Below are positions 34,846 through 43,316 of a stretch of DNA of 64,000 bases, one piece after another; within the stretch, counting starts at the first letter, position 1, and each line of letters starts with the position of its first letter. The DNA lies in NCBI GenBank assembly GCA_013203465.1, contig JABMNR010000081.1, positions 1 to 64,000 on the forward strand. The letters are read 5' to 3'. Under the pieces are notes generated by a model, which worked only from the letters and a program-made list of their open reading frames with translations, made no database searches and was not told the DNA's origin. The position numbers and the translations under genes are program-made. This DNA is from Alphaproteobacteria bacterium. Lineage in GTDB: Bacteria; Pseudomonadota; Alphaproteobacteria; Thalassobaculales; Thalassobaculaceae.

Positions 34846-35889
34846 ATGGCGGCACGGTGGGTGAACCGGCCGGAAGGCTCCAATTGGGGCGATTTCGGCG
34901 CCGACGACCAATGCGGGCGGCTAAACCTGTTGACGCCGGCGCGCACGGTGACGGCGGCCAAGGAGGTCCAGACCGGCAAGCGGTTCTGCCTGGCGCTGCC
35001 GATGGATCTGCCCGGCGGGCGCGAGCTGAACCCCCGGCGGTTTCCGCCCCGGCTGTTCGCGACCGACCGGGGCGGGCTGTCGAACTACAATTTCCCGCTG
35101 GCCGAGGATAATCCCGAGCTGACCGACGTGGTCTGCGACGACGCGGCGTTGATCTGCCTGCAATATTCCTCGCAGTGGGACAGCCTGACCCATGTCGGCT
35201 CGATGTTCGACGCCAACGGCGATGGGGTGCCCGAGGTGGTCTACTACAACGGCTGGACCGGACTGGAGCACAAGCTCGCCAACCACAACCCGGACGCCGA
35301 TCCGCTGATGCGGTTCGAGGGGGTGCGGGCGCGGGCGCTCGGCATCGAGAACATGGCCGAGACCTGTGTCCAGGGCCGCGGGGTGATGATCGATCTGCGC
35401 CGCCATCTCGGTGACCAACGCACGGTGGTCGACTTCGCCATGCTGGATCGCATCATGCGGGACGACGGCATTACCGTGGAGGAGGGCGATCTGGTCTGTC
35501 TGCACACCGGCTTCGCGCAGCGCATCGTCGAGATGGCGGGCAAGCCCGATCTGGAGACGCTGGACAACGCCTGTCCGGCGCTGGATGGCGGCGACCCGGA
35601 ATTGCAGGAATGGATTCGAGACAGCGGCCTCGCCGTGCTGATCGCCGACAACTACGCGGTCGAGCACCTGCCGGGGCGCGACCGGGGCAACGGCCCGCGT
35701 CGAGCGCTGATGCCGTTGCACGAGCTATGTCTGTTCAAGCTCGGCATTCACCTGGGTGAGCTGTGGTATCTCACCGAGTTGGCGGAGTGGCTGCACGCCA
35801 ACGGCCGGCATCGCTTCTTGCTGACGGCCCCGCCGCTGCATCTTCCCGGAGCCGTCGGCTCACCGGCCAACGCCATCGCCACCGTCTGA
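34846..35889 (+). CDS. Cyclase-family (kynurenine formamidase-like) hydrolase, 347 aa
   Basis: Metal-dependent amidohydrolase of the cyclase / KynB superfamily. The metal-binding stretch reads SQWDSLTHVGSMFD (about residues 107-120), a variant of the HxGTHxD motif found in the longer subgroup of this family. GVMIDLRR and GDLVCLHTGF follow. Members open lactam, formamide or isatin rings. AGGAACGCC lies before the ATG. It heads a three-gene operon with an ADP-forming acyl-CoA synthetase (14 bases on) and a nitronate monooxygenase. Confidence 0.85.
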   Translation: MAARWVNRPEGSNWGDFGADDQCGRLNLLTPARTVTAAKEVQTGKRFCLALPMDLPGGRELNPRRFPPRLFATDRGGLSNYNFPLAEDNPELTDVVCDDAALICLQYSSQWDSLTHVGSMFDANGDGVPEVVYYNGWTGLEHKLANHNPDADPLMRFEGVRARALGIENMAETCVQGRGVMIDLRRHLGDQRTVVDFAMLDRIMRDDGITVEEGDLVCLHTGFAQRIVEMAGKPDLETLDNACPALDGGDPELQEWIRDSGLAVLIADNYAVEHLPGRDRGNGPRRALMPLHELCLFKLGIHLGELWYLTELAEWLHANGRHRFLLTAPPLHLPGAVGSPANAIATV

Positions 35890-35902
35890 GCATGACCTTC
35901 GC

Positions 35903-38020
35903 ATGACCGACCGTCCCGACGTCGCGACCCTGCGCCCGCTGGTCGCGCCCCGTTCGATTGCCGTGATCGGTGCGTCCGACGACCCCAAACGCATCGGCGG
36001 CCGGCCGCTCGGCTACATGATCCGGGCCGGATTCTCCGGCCCGCTGTGGCCGGTGAACCCCAAACGCGAGACCGTTCAAGGCTTGCCCGCGTTTTCCAGC
36101 GTCGATGCGTTGCCCGGCGCGCCGGAGGCCTGCATCGTCGCGGTGCCGGCGCCGATGGTGCCGGATACCTTGGAAGCCTGCGCCGCCAAGGGAGCCAAGG
36201 CGGCGGTGGTGTTCTCCTCCGGCTTCGCCGAGATGGGCGAGGAGGGAGCGGCGCTGCAGGCGCGCGTCCGCGCCATCGCCCGAGCCGGTGGCATGCGGGT
36301 CCTTGGACCGAACTGCTTGGGCATCTTCAACGCCCATTGCGATTGGATGGCCACGTTTTCATCCTCGGTCGATCACGAACTACCGACGCCGGGGCCGGTG
36401 TCGATCGCCAGCCAGTCCGGCGCCTACGGCAGCCACGTGTTCCACCTGATGCGTCAACGTGGGGTCGGGACCGGGATTTGGATCACCACCGGCAACGAGG
36501 CCGATGTCGACGTCGCCGACGCCGTCGCCTATCTGGTGCGCGACGAGGATACCAAGGTGATCGTCGCCTATGCCGAGGGCATCCGGGATGGCGAGGCCAT
36601 GCGGGCCGCCTTGACCGATGCGGCGGCGGCGCACAAACCGGTGATCTTCATGAAGGTCGGCCGCTCGGCGATCGGCGCCGCCGCCGCCGCCTCGCACACC
36701 GCCGCGCTGGCCGGCTCCGACCGGGTGTATGACGCGCTGTTCGCCCAGTACGGGGTGATCCGGGTCGACACCACCGACCAGATGCTGGACACCGCCTACG
36801 CCGCCGCGCGTGGCCGGTTCCCGAACGGCGACCGGCTGGGGATCATGACGATCTCCGGTGGGGTCGGCGTGCAGATGGCGGACGCCGCCGAGGATCTCGG
36901 CTTGCAGGTTCCGCCGATGCCGGAGGCGGCCCAGAAGACGCTGAAGGCGCTGCTGCCGTATGCGGCGGTGCGCAACCCGGTCGACATCACGGCCCAGGCG
37001 TTCAACGACCTGTCGCTGATCACCACCAACATGCGTCTGATGCTGGAAGAAGGCGGGTATGACGTGGTGGTGGCGTTCTTCACCATGGTCGCCGCCAGCC
37101 GCTTCATCGCCGATGATTTGATCAAGACCCTGGAGGAGACGCGGGAACGGTTCCCCGACAAGTCGATCATTCTGTCGCTGATCGCGCCGCCCGAGATCGT
37201 GCGGCACTACGAGAACGGCGGCTACGCGGTTTACGAGGACCCGACCCGCGCGGTCGCGGCGGCGGCGGCGCTCATGCGGTTCGGCCGGTTTTTCGCCCGG
37301 CCGCCCGAGTCCGCTCCACCGGCAATGCCGGCCGGTGCGCCGTCGGTTCCGGCCGACGCCTTGGCCGAACATCAGGCCGCCGATCTGTTGCAGGCGTGGG
37401 GCGTGCCGTTCGTCGACCGTCGGTTCGCCACGTCGACCGATGACGCGCGGGCGGCGGCGGATGCGTTGGGTGGCCGCTTGGTGATGAAAATCGCCTCGCC
37501 GGACATCCTGCACAAGACCGAGATCGGCGGGGTCATCGTCGGCATCGAAGGAGCCGACGCGGCGGCCGAGGCCTATGCCACGCTGATGACCCGGGCGGCG
37601 GACAAGATGCCGGGTGCCCGGCTCGACGGCGTGATCGTCGCCGCCATGGCGCCCGAGGGTGTGGAGACGGTGATCGGCGTACAGCGTGACCCGACCTTTG
37701 GTCCGGTGGTCATGGTCGGCTTGGGCGGCGTGCTGGTCGAGGTGTTGGGGGATGTGGCCTTCCGTCTGGCCCCGTTCGGGGTCGAGGAGGCGCGGCGAAT
37801 GATCGCCGGGTTGAAGGGGGCCAAGCTGTTCGAGGGCGTGCGCGGTGCGCCGCCAGCCGATGTCGACGCCCTGGCCGAGCTTCTGGCCAAGGTCTCGGTG
37901 TTCGCGGCGGCCGAGGGCGCGCGCATCGAGAGCGTCGACCTGAACCCGGTGCGGGTGCTACCGAAGGGCCGGGGCGTCGTGGCCCTGGATGCCCTCATTG
38001 TGCCGGCGGAGAAAACCTGA
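35903..38020 (+). CDS. ADP-forming acyl-CoA synthetase (acetate-CoA ligase family), 705 aa
   Basis: Fusion of the alpha-like half (CoA-binding Rossmann domain, IAVIGASDDPKRIGG near residue 19; succinyl-CoA-ligase-like domains; SHTAALAGSDRVYDALF near residue 262) and a C-terminal ATP-grasp half (from about residue 490, KIASPDILHKTEIGGVIVG and LGGVLVEVLGD). It converts a carboxylic acid, ATP and CoA to acyl-CoA, ADP and phosphate, or the reverse. The acid is unknown. Its TGA overlaps the ATG of the next gene. Operon context suggests activation of the product released by the cyclase-family enzyme. Confidence 0.88.
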   Translation: MTDRPDVATLRPLVAPRSIAVIGASDDPKRIGGRPLGYMIRAGFSGPLWPVNPKRETVQGLPAFSSVDALPGAPEACIVAVPAPMVPDTLEACAAKGAKAAVVFSSGFAEMGEEGAALQARVRAIARAGGMRVLGPNCLGIFNAHCDWMATFSSSVDHELPTPGPVSIASQSGAYGSHVFHLMRQRGVGTGIWITTGNEADVDVADAVAYLVRDEDTKVIVAYAEGIRDGEAMRAALTDAAAAHKPVIFMKVGRSAIGAAAAASHTAALAGSDRVYDALFAQYGVIRVDTTDQMLDTAYAAARGRFPNGDRLGIMTISGGVGVQMADAAEDLGLQVPPMPEAAQKTLKALLPYAAVRNPVDITAQAFNDLSLITTNMRLMLEEGGYDVVVAFFTMVAASRFIADDLIKTLEETRERFPDKSIILSLIAPPEIVRHYENGGYAVYEDPTRAVAAAAALMRFGRFFARPPESAPPAMPAGAPSVPADALAEHQAADLLQAWGVPFVDRRFATSTDDARAAADALGGRLVMKIASPDILHKTEIGGVIVGIEGADAAAEAYATLMTRAADKMPGARLDGVIVAAMAPEGVETVIGVQRDPTFGPVVMVGLGGVLVEVLGDVAFRLAPFGVEEARRMIAGLKGAKLFEGVRGAPPADVDALAELLAKVSVFAAAEGARIESVDLNPVRVLPKGRGVVALDALIVPAEKT

Positions 38021-39039
38021 TGCGTCCACAACGTTTCAAGACCCGGATCACCGAGTTGTTCGGCATCGACCATCCCATCGTCGCCGGTGGCTTGATGTGG
38101 TTGGCTGACGCCAACTACGTCGCCGCCGTGGTCAACGCCGGCGGCATGGGGTTCATCACCGCCAAGACCTTCCCGGAGAACGAGCGTTTCGCCGCCGAAC
38201 TCGACAAGGCGTGGGCGCTGACCGACGGCAAGCCGTTCGGCGTCAACCTCTACATGTCGAACCGGCCGGAGCATAACCAGGACCTGCCGGCCCAACTCGG
38301 AATTGCGCTCGACAAGGGGGTGCGGCATTTCGAGACGGCGGGTCTGCCGCCGACCGAGTTCGTTCAGCGGATCAAGGACGCCGGTGGCGTGGTGTTCCAC
38401 AAGGTGGCGACGGTGAAGCACGCGCTCTCGGCGGCGAGCAAGCTGCCGATCGACGCGGTGGCCGTGGTCGGCGCGGAGTGCGGCGGCCATCCGGGGTTGA
38501 ACATGATTGGCTCGATCGTGCAGATCCCGCTGGCGGTGCGGCGGCTTGGCATTCCAGTGCTGGTCGGCGGCGGTATCGGCACCGGCAGCCAGATCGCCGC
38601 CGCCCTGGCCATGGGCGCGGACGCGGTGCTGTTGGGGACCCGGTTCCTGGTGGCGACGGAGATTTGGAGCCACGAGGCGATCAAGCAACGGGTGATCGAC
38701 TGCGACGAGACCATGACCGCCACGGTGCTCGCCTCGATGCGCAACACCTTCCGGGGCATCGATAACGAAACCACCCGCGCCATCGCCGAGCTGGAAAAGC
38801 AGGGCGTGACCGATTTCGATGCTTATCGCCCCTACGTCATGGGTACGCTGCAGAAGGAGGCCTACACCATCGGCGACCCGGAGAAGGGCATTCTGTCGAT
38901 GGGCCAGGCCTGCGTCTTCGCCGATACCATCGAGCCGGTGGAGGCGATCATGGACCGGTTGGTTGACGAGGCGACCGAAGCGGCGAGGCATCTGGGCGCG
39001 ATTGCCGTGCCGGACGCCAAGGTCGCGGCGGCGGAGTAG
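38020..39039 (+). CDS. Nitronate monooxygenase family flavoprotein, 339 aa
   Basis: FMN-dependent TIM-barrel enzyme of the 2-nitropropane dioxygenase / nitronate monooxygenase family, also including enoyl-reductase-like members. Seen: HPIVAGGLMWLADANYVAAV at the N-terminus, AVVGAECGGHPG (about 147-158) and PVLVGGGIGTGSQIAAALAMGADAV (flavin phosphate site; shown here in part as GGGIGTGSQ). Start overlaps the upstream stop (TGATG). In this operon it may oxidise a CoA-linked or nitro substrate; inference only. Confidence 0.85.
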   Translation: MRPQRFKTRITELFGIDHPIVAGGLMWLADANYVAAVVNAGGMGFITAKTFPENERFAAELDKAWALTDGKPFGVNLYMSNRPEHNQDLPAQLGIALDKGVRHFETAGLPPTEFVQRIKDAGGVVFHKVATVKHALSAASKLPIDAVAVVGAECGGHPGLNMIGSIVQIPLAVRRLGIPVLVGGGIGTGSQIAAALAMGADAVLLGTRFLVATEIWSHEAIKQRVIDCDETMTATVLASMRNTFRGIDNETTRAIAELEKQGVTDFDAYRPYVMGTLQKEAYTIGDPEKGILSMGQACVFADTIEPVEAIMDRLVDEATEAARHLGAIAVPDAKVAAAE

Positions 39040-39075
39040 GATGGCGCGGGACCGCCAGCCAAGGGCGAGCACTGA

Positions 39076-39204
39076 GTGACCCGATCCCTGTTCTTCATCA
39101 CCCACCCGGACGTGGTGAGTGACCCCGAGGTGCCGGTAGCCGAGTGGCCACTGTCGGAGCGCGGGCTGCTCGGCGCGGTTCGTCCGAAAATCGATCGTCC
39201 CTGA
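39076..39204 (+). pseudogene. Truncated histidine-phosphatase (phosphoglycerate-mutase-like) gene
   Basis: From a GTG at 39076 the frame reads a typical N-terminus of a histidine phosphatase, FFITHPDVVSDP through VPVAEWPLSERG, in which the usual RHG has the ITHP form. After that the sequence leaves the family (LLGAVRPKIDRP) and stops at 39204, only 42 codons, where about 180 are normal. The rest of the gene is not found in the 70 bases before the next gene. It lies 36 bases after the operon and is best seen as a deletion relic. Confidence 0.7.
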
Positions 39205-39276
39205 CCTTGAGCGCCGATCCCATGGAATCCCCCGAGTCACCTCATCGGATCACCGGTATCTGCGCACTTGCCTTTC

Positions 39277-40512
39277 TTATTCCGCGTCTTGCGATGCGCT
39301 CGACAGCCTGAGGGGCAGAACCTCGGGACCGGGATTGCGCAGACCGCCGGCCATCAGCAAGGCGCCGACCAGCCCGATGGCCACGATCCCGGCGACGAAC
39401 GGCCAACCGCCCTGGCTTTGAGCCACGCCAAGCGCGAAGGCGCCGACCAGCCCGCCCAGATAATAGCTCGTCAGATACAGCCCGTTGGCGGCGGCCCGAT
39501 CGCCCTTGGCGGTGCGGCTGACATAACCGGTGGCCGCCGCCTGCATGAAGAAGGTCCCGGCACCGACCACCGCCAAACCGATGAGCACGAGAGACAGCGA
39601 TGGCCACAAGGTCACCGCCAGGCCGGATAAAGCGACAACCCCGGAAGCCAAGAAGACCCGCCGGGGGCCAAACCGGCTTACCGCCTTACCCGCGAACGGT
39701 GTGGTGAGGATCGCGGGCGCGAACACGAAATAGACCAGACCCAAGGCCGAGGCCGGAACGCCCAGGACATCGACCAGATGGAGGTTCACATAGGTGAACA
39801 CGCCGACGAAGACGAAGAGGATCGTGAACCCGATCAGGAAAGCGGTGCGCAAGGCCGGATCGGCCAAATGTCTACGCCAAGCGACTAGGGGTGCTCCGGA
39901 GCGGGCGGGTGGTGCTTCGTCCTTAAGTCCGATCAGGGTGAGCGCCAGCAGGGCTCCCAGGATGTTAAGCGCCGCGAACGCGAAGAACGAGCCGGACAGC
40001 CCGAACACATCCGCCGCCGACACCGCCATCAGACGGCCGAACAGATTGCTGGCCACGTTGCCGGTGATATAGGCCGCCATGGCCCCCCCGGCCGCGGTGA
40101 CGTCGCATTGCTCCGAGAGATAGGTCAGGGTGAAGGTGAACGCGGCCGCCATGAACACGCCCTGCATGACGCGCAAGGCCATGAAGACCGGGATGCTGTC
40201 GACGACACCAAGCAGGAAGGTCGGGATGGACAGCAGAACAAGGCAGCGCCAGATCCAGCGTTTGCGGTCGATCCGATCGGCGAACCATCCGACCAGAAGA
40301 CCGGAAACCGCCATGCCGAAGGTCGAGGCGTTGACCGCCAGGCCCATAGTCGCGGCGTCCACCTCATAGGCGGTGACGAGCTGCGGCAACAGGGCCTGGC
40401 TGCCGAACAGATCGATCAGGGTGAGAAAACTGATGGTCGCGACGATCGTGCCGCGCCTGGCGATATCCCTTGGCCGCTCGCCACGAAGCGCGCCTTGCAT
40501 CACGTACCACAT
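39277..40512 (-). CDS. MFS transporter, 411 aa
   Basis: Twelve-helix major facilitator. The loop-2-3 signature appears as GWFADRIDRKRWIWR (about residues 75-89) and helix 4 has MQGVFMAAAF. The overall layout resembles YnfM-type permeases. Substrate and direction are unreadable. It starts 30 bases upstream of the cupin gene on the same strand but is transcribed after it, so cupin and MFS may be co-transcribed (cupin first). Confidence 0.85.
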   Translation of the reverse strand: MWYVMQGALRGERPRDIARRGTIVATISFLTLIDLFGSQALLPQLVTAYEVDAATMGLAVNASTFGMAVSGLLVGWFADRIDRKRWIWRCLVLLSIPTFLLGVVDSIPVFMALRVMQGVFMAAAFTFTLTYLSEQCDVTAAGGAMAAYITGNVASNLFGRLMAVSAADVFGLSGSFFAFAALNILGALLALTLIGLKDEAPPARSGAPLVAWRRHLADPALRTAFLIGFTILFVFVGVFTYVNLHLVDVLGVPASALGLVYFVFAPAILTTPFAGKAVSRFGPRRVFLASGVVALSGLAVTLWPSLSLVLIGLAVVGAGTFFMQAAATGYVSRTAKGDRAAANGLYLTSYYLGGLVGAFALGVAQSQGGWPFVAGIVAIGLVGALLMAGGLRNPGPEVLPLRLSSASQDAE

Positions 40513-40542
40513 GGGCTTTTCCTCCGGCCGATCGGCTTCGAT

Positions 40543-40983
40543 TTAGCGTTGGAAGACGTCGAAGCCCAACAGCGTCACCGGCGTGTCGCCCTCATTGCTC
40601 CACCAATGGCTTATGCCGTCGTTCTCCAACGAGATGGTTCCCGGTCCGTGAACCTTGGGCTCGGCACGATCCGAGCGGTGCTCCAGGATTTCGCCACCCA
40701 GGATGTAGATCAACCCGGGCCGGTTGGCGTGGGAGTGCACCGGAACGACCCCGCCCGGTTGGATCGTCCAATACCGCAGCCGCATGAAACGACCATCCAT
40801 CCCCGGGATTTCATTGGTCATGTCGAATTCGCCCAGCACCTTGTTGCTGATGGCCTTACCGGCCTTGGGCCCGGTGAAGGCATTTTCGAGCGCTTGGCGT
40901 TCCGGGCTCCACTCGAAGGTTTGGGCGAGGGCCGGTCCGGATGTGAAGGCCAGGACGGCGGCGACAAGAAGGGCGCGTTTCAT
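40543..40983 (-). CDS. Exported cupin-domain protein, 146 aa
   Basis: Signal peptide (residues 1-21, ALA cleavage site) and a single beta-barrel cupin. The metal motif region is VVPVHSHANRPGLIYILGGEILEHR (His pair in HSHANR and Glu/His after the Gly-Gly turn) with a second block HWWSNEGDTPVTLLGF. A periplasmic metal-binding or small-molecule-binding role is likely; no enzymatic activity can be assigned. AGGAAACCC precedes the ATG. The MFS gene follows 30 bases after the stop. Confidence 0.82.
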   Translation of the reverse strand: MKRALLVAAVLAFTSGPALAQTFEWSPERQALENAFTGPKAGKAISNKVLGEFDMTNEIPGMDGRFMRLRYWTIQPGGVVPVHSHANRPGLIYILGGEILEHRSDRAEPKVHGPGTISLENDGISHWWSNEGDTPVTLLGFDVFQR

Positions 40984-41040
40984 CGTGGGTTTCCTGCGTG
41001 GTTTCAAAGGGTACCGTGTCGTTTCGAGGCGGCGCCGGGT

Positions 41041-42198
41041 TTAAACGGCGTCGGCGTGGTGGTGCGGCAAGACACCGACACCGGTGAACATCTGGCGGAT
41101 GTCGACGCTGGATCGCTCTCCGAGGTCATGGAAATGGGCCTTAAGCCATTTTCCCGCCACGTCGCGCCCGATCTCGAACAGATGTTGGAGGAAGTCCCAT
41201 TCCGCGTTCAGCTTCGAGCTGGCATCCAGCTCCCGCATCCGCTTGCGCGATTGGATGATGTGCAGATGCATTTTTTTGTATTCGCTCGGGTCGAGCTTGC
41301 CGTCCTCGATCAGCCGCGTGACGAAATCGATCGACCGCAACTCATGCAGCAGTGAGCCGTTGAAGGTGATCTCGTTCAGCCGGTTTTGGATGTCCTTGGC
41401 CGTTTTGGGAGCACCGGCGCGGAACACCGGATTGATCTGGACGATGACGATGTCGTTGGACGGGCTGCCGTGAAAAAACGGGAACAACGGCGGATTGCCC
41501 ATAAACCCGCCATCCCAATACGGCACGCCGTCGATCTCCACCGCCTTGAACATGCTCGGCAGACAGGCCGATGCCATCACGGCATCCAGTTCCATCTCGT
41601 CGCGGCTGAACACCCGGACCCGGCCGGTCTCGACATTGGTCGCCGCGATGAAGATGTGCATGTCTTGGCATGCCCTGACCTTCTCGAAGTCGATCAGTTC
41701 TCCGACCAGTTTACGTAAGGGATTGATGTCGAACGGATTCATCTCGTAGGGCGAGACCATCCGAGACAGCAGATCGAAGAACACGTAGCTGGGTGAGGCT
41801 TTCAATGACCAATCCCCGGCCATGATGGCGGATGGTATCCTGCGGTACGGACTGCCGCTGGCGGCTTCGCTCACCGAGCGCCAGAAGCTGCGGAGCGACT
41901 CACGGGCGCCCTCGGCGCCTCCGTCGAACATGCCCTGGGCGGCGACGACGGCATTCATCGCACCGGCGGAGGTGCCGCTGATCGCCTCGACCCAGATCCG
42001 GTCGTCCTCGAACAATCTGTCGAGCACCCCCCAGGTAAAGGCGCCATGCGCGCCGCCGCCTTGCAATGCGATATTGATCGACTTCTCGTGGCGCGCGGCC
42101 CGCCGCGGTGAGGACGCGCTGGCCGATTTGGTGACCGGTTTGGCGGTGGATTTGGCGGCCGGTTTCGACGTGGTTTTCTTGGTGGGAGCCGTGTTCAT
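41041..42198 (-). CDS. Patatin-like phospholipase family protein, 385 aa
   Basis: Ser-Asp dyad hydrolase. After a Lys/Ala/Pro/Thr-rich 38-residue leader resembling PHB-granule or DNA-binding tails, the oxyanion loop ALQGGGAHGAF, the nucleophile GTSAG (Ser77) and the Asp motif YWDGGFMGN are present. The C-terminal part fits DUF3734. Its ATG overlaps the stop of the 3-hydroxybutyrate dehydrogenase gene (ATGA). That coupling suggests action on polyhydroxybutyrate or its oligomers, the released 3-hydroxybutyrate being oxidised by the partner. This is inference; a membrane lipase role is possible. Confidence 0.88.
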   Translation of the reverse strand: MNTAPTKKTTSKPAAKSTAKPVTKSASASSPRRAARHEKSINIALQGGGAHGAFTWGVLDRLFEDDRIWVEAISGTSAGAMNAVVAAQGMFDGGAEGARESLRSFWRSVSEAASGSPYRRIPSAIMAGDWSLKASPSYVFFDLLSRMVSPYEMNPFDINPLRKLVGELIDFEKVRACQDMHIFIAATNVETGRVRVFSRDEMELDAVMASACLPSMFKAVEIDGVPYWDGGFMGNPPLFPFFHGSPSNDIVIVQINPVFRAGAPKTAKDIQNRLNEITFNGSLLHELRSIDFVTRLIEDGKLDPSEYKKMHLHIIQSRKRMRELDASSKLNAEWDFLQHLFEIGRDVAGKWLKAHFHDLGERSSVDIRQMFTGVGVLPHHHADAV

Positions 42199-42977
42199 TG
42201 CGCGGTCCACCCGCCATCGACCGGAAGAGCCGTACCGGTCATCTGGGACGCGGCATCCGAGCACAGGAAGGCGGCGAGCGCGCCGATCTGCTCGACGCCC
42301 ACGAATTCCTTGGTTGGCTGCGCCGCGAGCAGCACGTCCCGCTTGACCTCTTCCTCGGTGATGCCGCGCGCCTTGGCGGTATCGGGAATTTGCTTCTCGA
42401 CAAGCGGTGTCAGCACGTAGCCGGGGCAGATCGAGTTCGCCGTGATGCCGAACGTCGCCCCCTCCAATGCAACGGTCTTCACAAAGCCGATAACACCATG
42501 CTTGGCCGCCACATAGGCCGATTTATAGGGAGAGGCGACCAGACCGTGCGCCGAGGCGATACACACGATGCGGCCCCATTTGCGCGCCTTCATTTCCGGG
42601 AACACCAGTCGGGTCAGATGAAACACCGAGAACAGGTTGATCCGCATCAGCAGGTCCCACTTTTCCGGCGGAAAATCCTCGACCGGGGAGACCACTTGAA
42701 TACCGGCATTGGGTACGACGATATCGATCCGGCCGAACTCGGAACGGGTGTGATCGACCAAGGCGGCGATCTCCTCCGGTTCCGACATATCGGCACCGTG
42801 ATAGCCGACCTCGGTCCCGGTGCGCTTGGCGAGACCGGCACGGATCGCCTCGATCTCGCCCGCATCGCCAAAGCCGTTGAGCATGACATTATAACCGGCA
42901 CCCGTCAGAGCCTCGGCGATGCCTAGGCCGATCCCGCTGGTCGACCCGGTGATGATCGCGGTCTTGGTTTCCGTCAT
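42195..42977 (-). CDS. bdhA: 3-hydroxybutyrate dehydrogenase (SDR), 260 aa
   Basis: NAD-dependent oxidation of 3-hydroxybutyrate to acetoacetate. The SDR motifs are TGSTSGIGLGIA, VPNAGIQ, and the Ser-Tyr-Lys set in IASAHGLVASPYKSAYVAAK. Family-specific features include the ITANSICPGYVLTPLVEKQI region and the QPTKEFV segment. GGGGCACAT lies before the ATG at 42977; the longer frame to 43097 is not supported. It is the first gene of the pair with the patatin-like gene. The upstream 339-base gap holds one palindromic repeat element and no gene. Confidence 0.9.
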   Translation of the reverse strand: MTETKTAIITGSTSGIGLGIAEALTGAGYNVMLNGFGDAGEIEAIRAGLAKRTGTEVGYHGADMSEPEEIAALVDHTRSEFGRIDIVVPNAGIQVVSPVEDFPPEKWDLLMRINLFSVFHLTRLVFPEMKARKWGRIVCIASAHGLVASPYKSAYVAAKHGVIGFVKTVALEGATFGITANSICPGYVLTPLVEKQIPDTAKARGITEEEVKRDVLLAAQPTKEFVGVEQIGALAAFLCSDAASQMTGTALPVDGGWTAQ

Positions 42978-43190
42978 TGTATGTGCCCCATTTGAAATGG
43001 TGATTGCTGTCCGAAGATAATGGCTATCGGAGGGTGAATGCGGCATTGAGCCCGCAGGTAACGATCGGATACCCGCCAACAAGACAGTGGCGATCACGAT
43101 TGCATCACAATCGCATCACGGATTCGTCTTTCCCGCCTCACCGGCATCTCCCGAATAGGCAGGGCTGTGTTGCTGAACCGCCCTGCTGGG

Positions 43191-43305
43191 ATTACCGGAG
43201 GCGGAGCCATCCAAGCCTGCCCCGGGCCCGACCCGGGGAGATCACCCGGGGGAATTTAGCTTTTTCTTTTCCGGAGCCCGGTGCTGGGGCTGGGAATGCG
43301 ATCAG
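43191..43305. repeat. Palindromic intergenic repeat, copy A
   Basis: ACCGGAGGCGGAGCCATCC (43194-43212) is followed by a perfect CCCCGGG/CCCGGGG hairpin (43220-43238) and a GGGAATGCG end near 43292-43301. The same order of blocks occurs in copy B at 44312-44388. It lies in the 339-base gap between bdhA and the Gfo/Idh gene, where I see no coding sequence. Likely a dispersed REP-like element. Confidence 0.6.
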
Positions 43306-43316
43306 GGTGATGGAGC

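Noticed and set aside
43220-43265. Hairpin plus TTTTTC as a rho-independent terminator
   Set aside because: The T-run is on the plus strand but both neighbouring genes are on the minus strand, so there is no transcript for it to end. The hairpin belongs to the repeat element.
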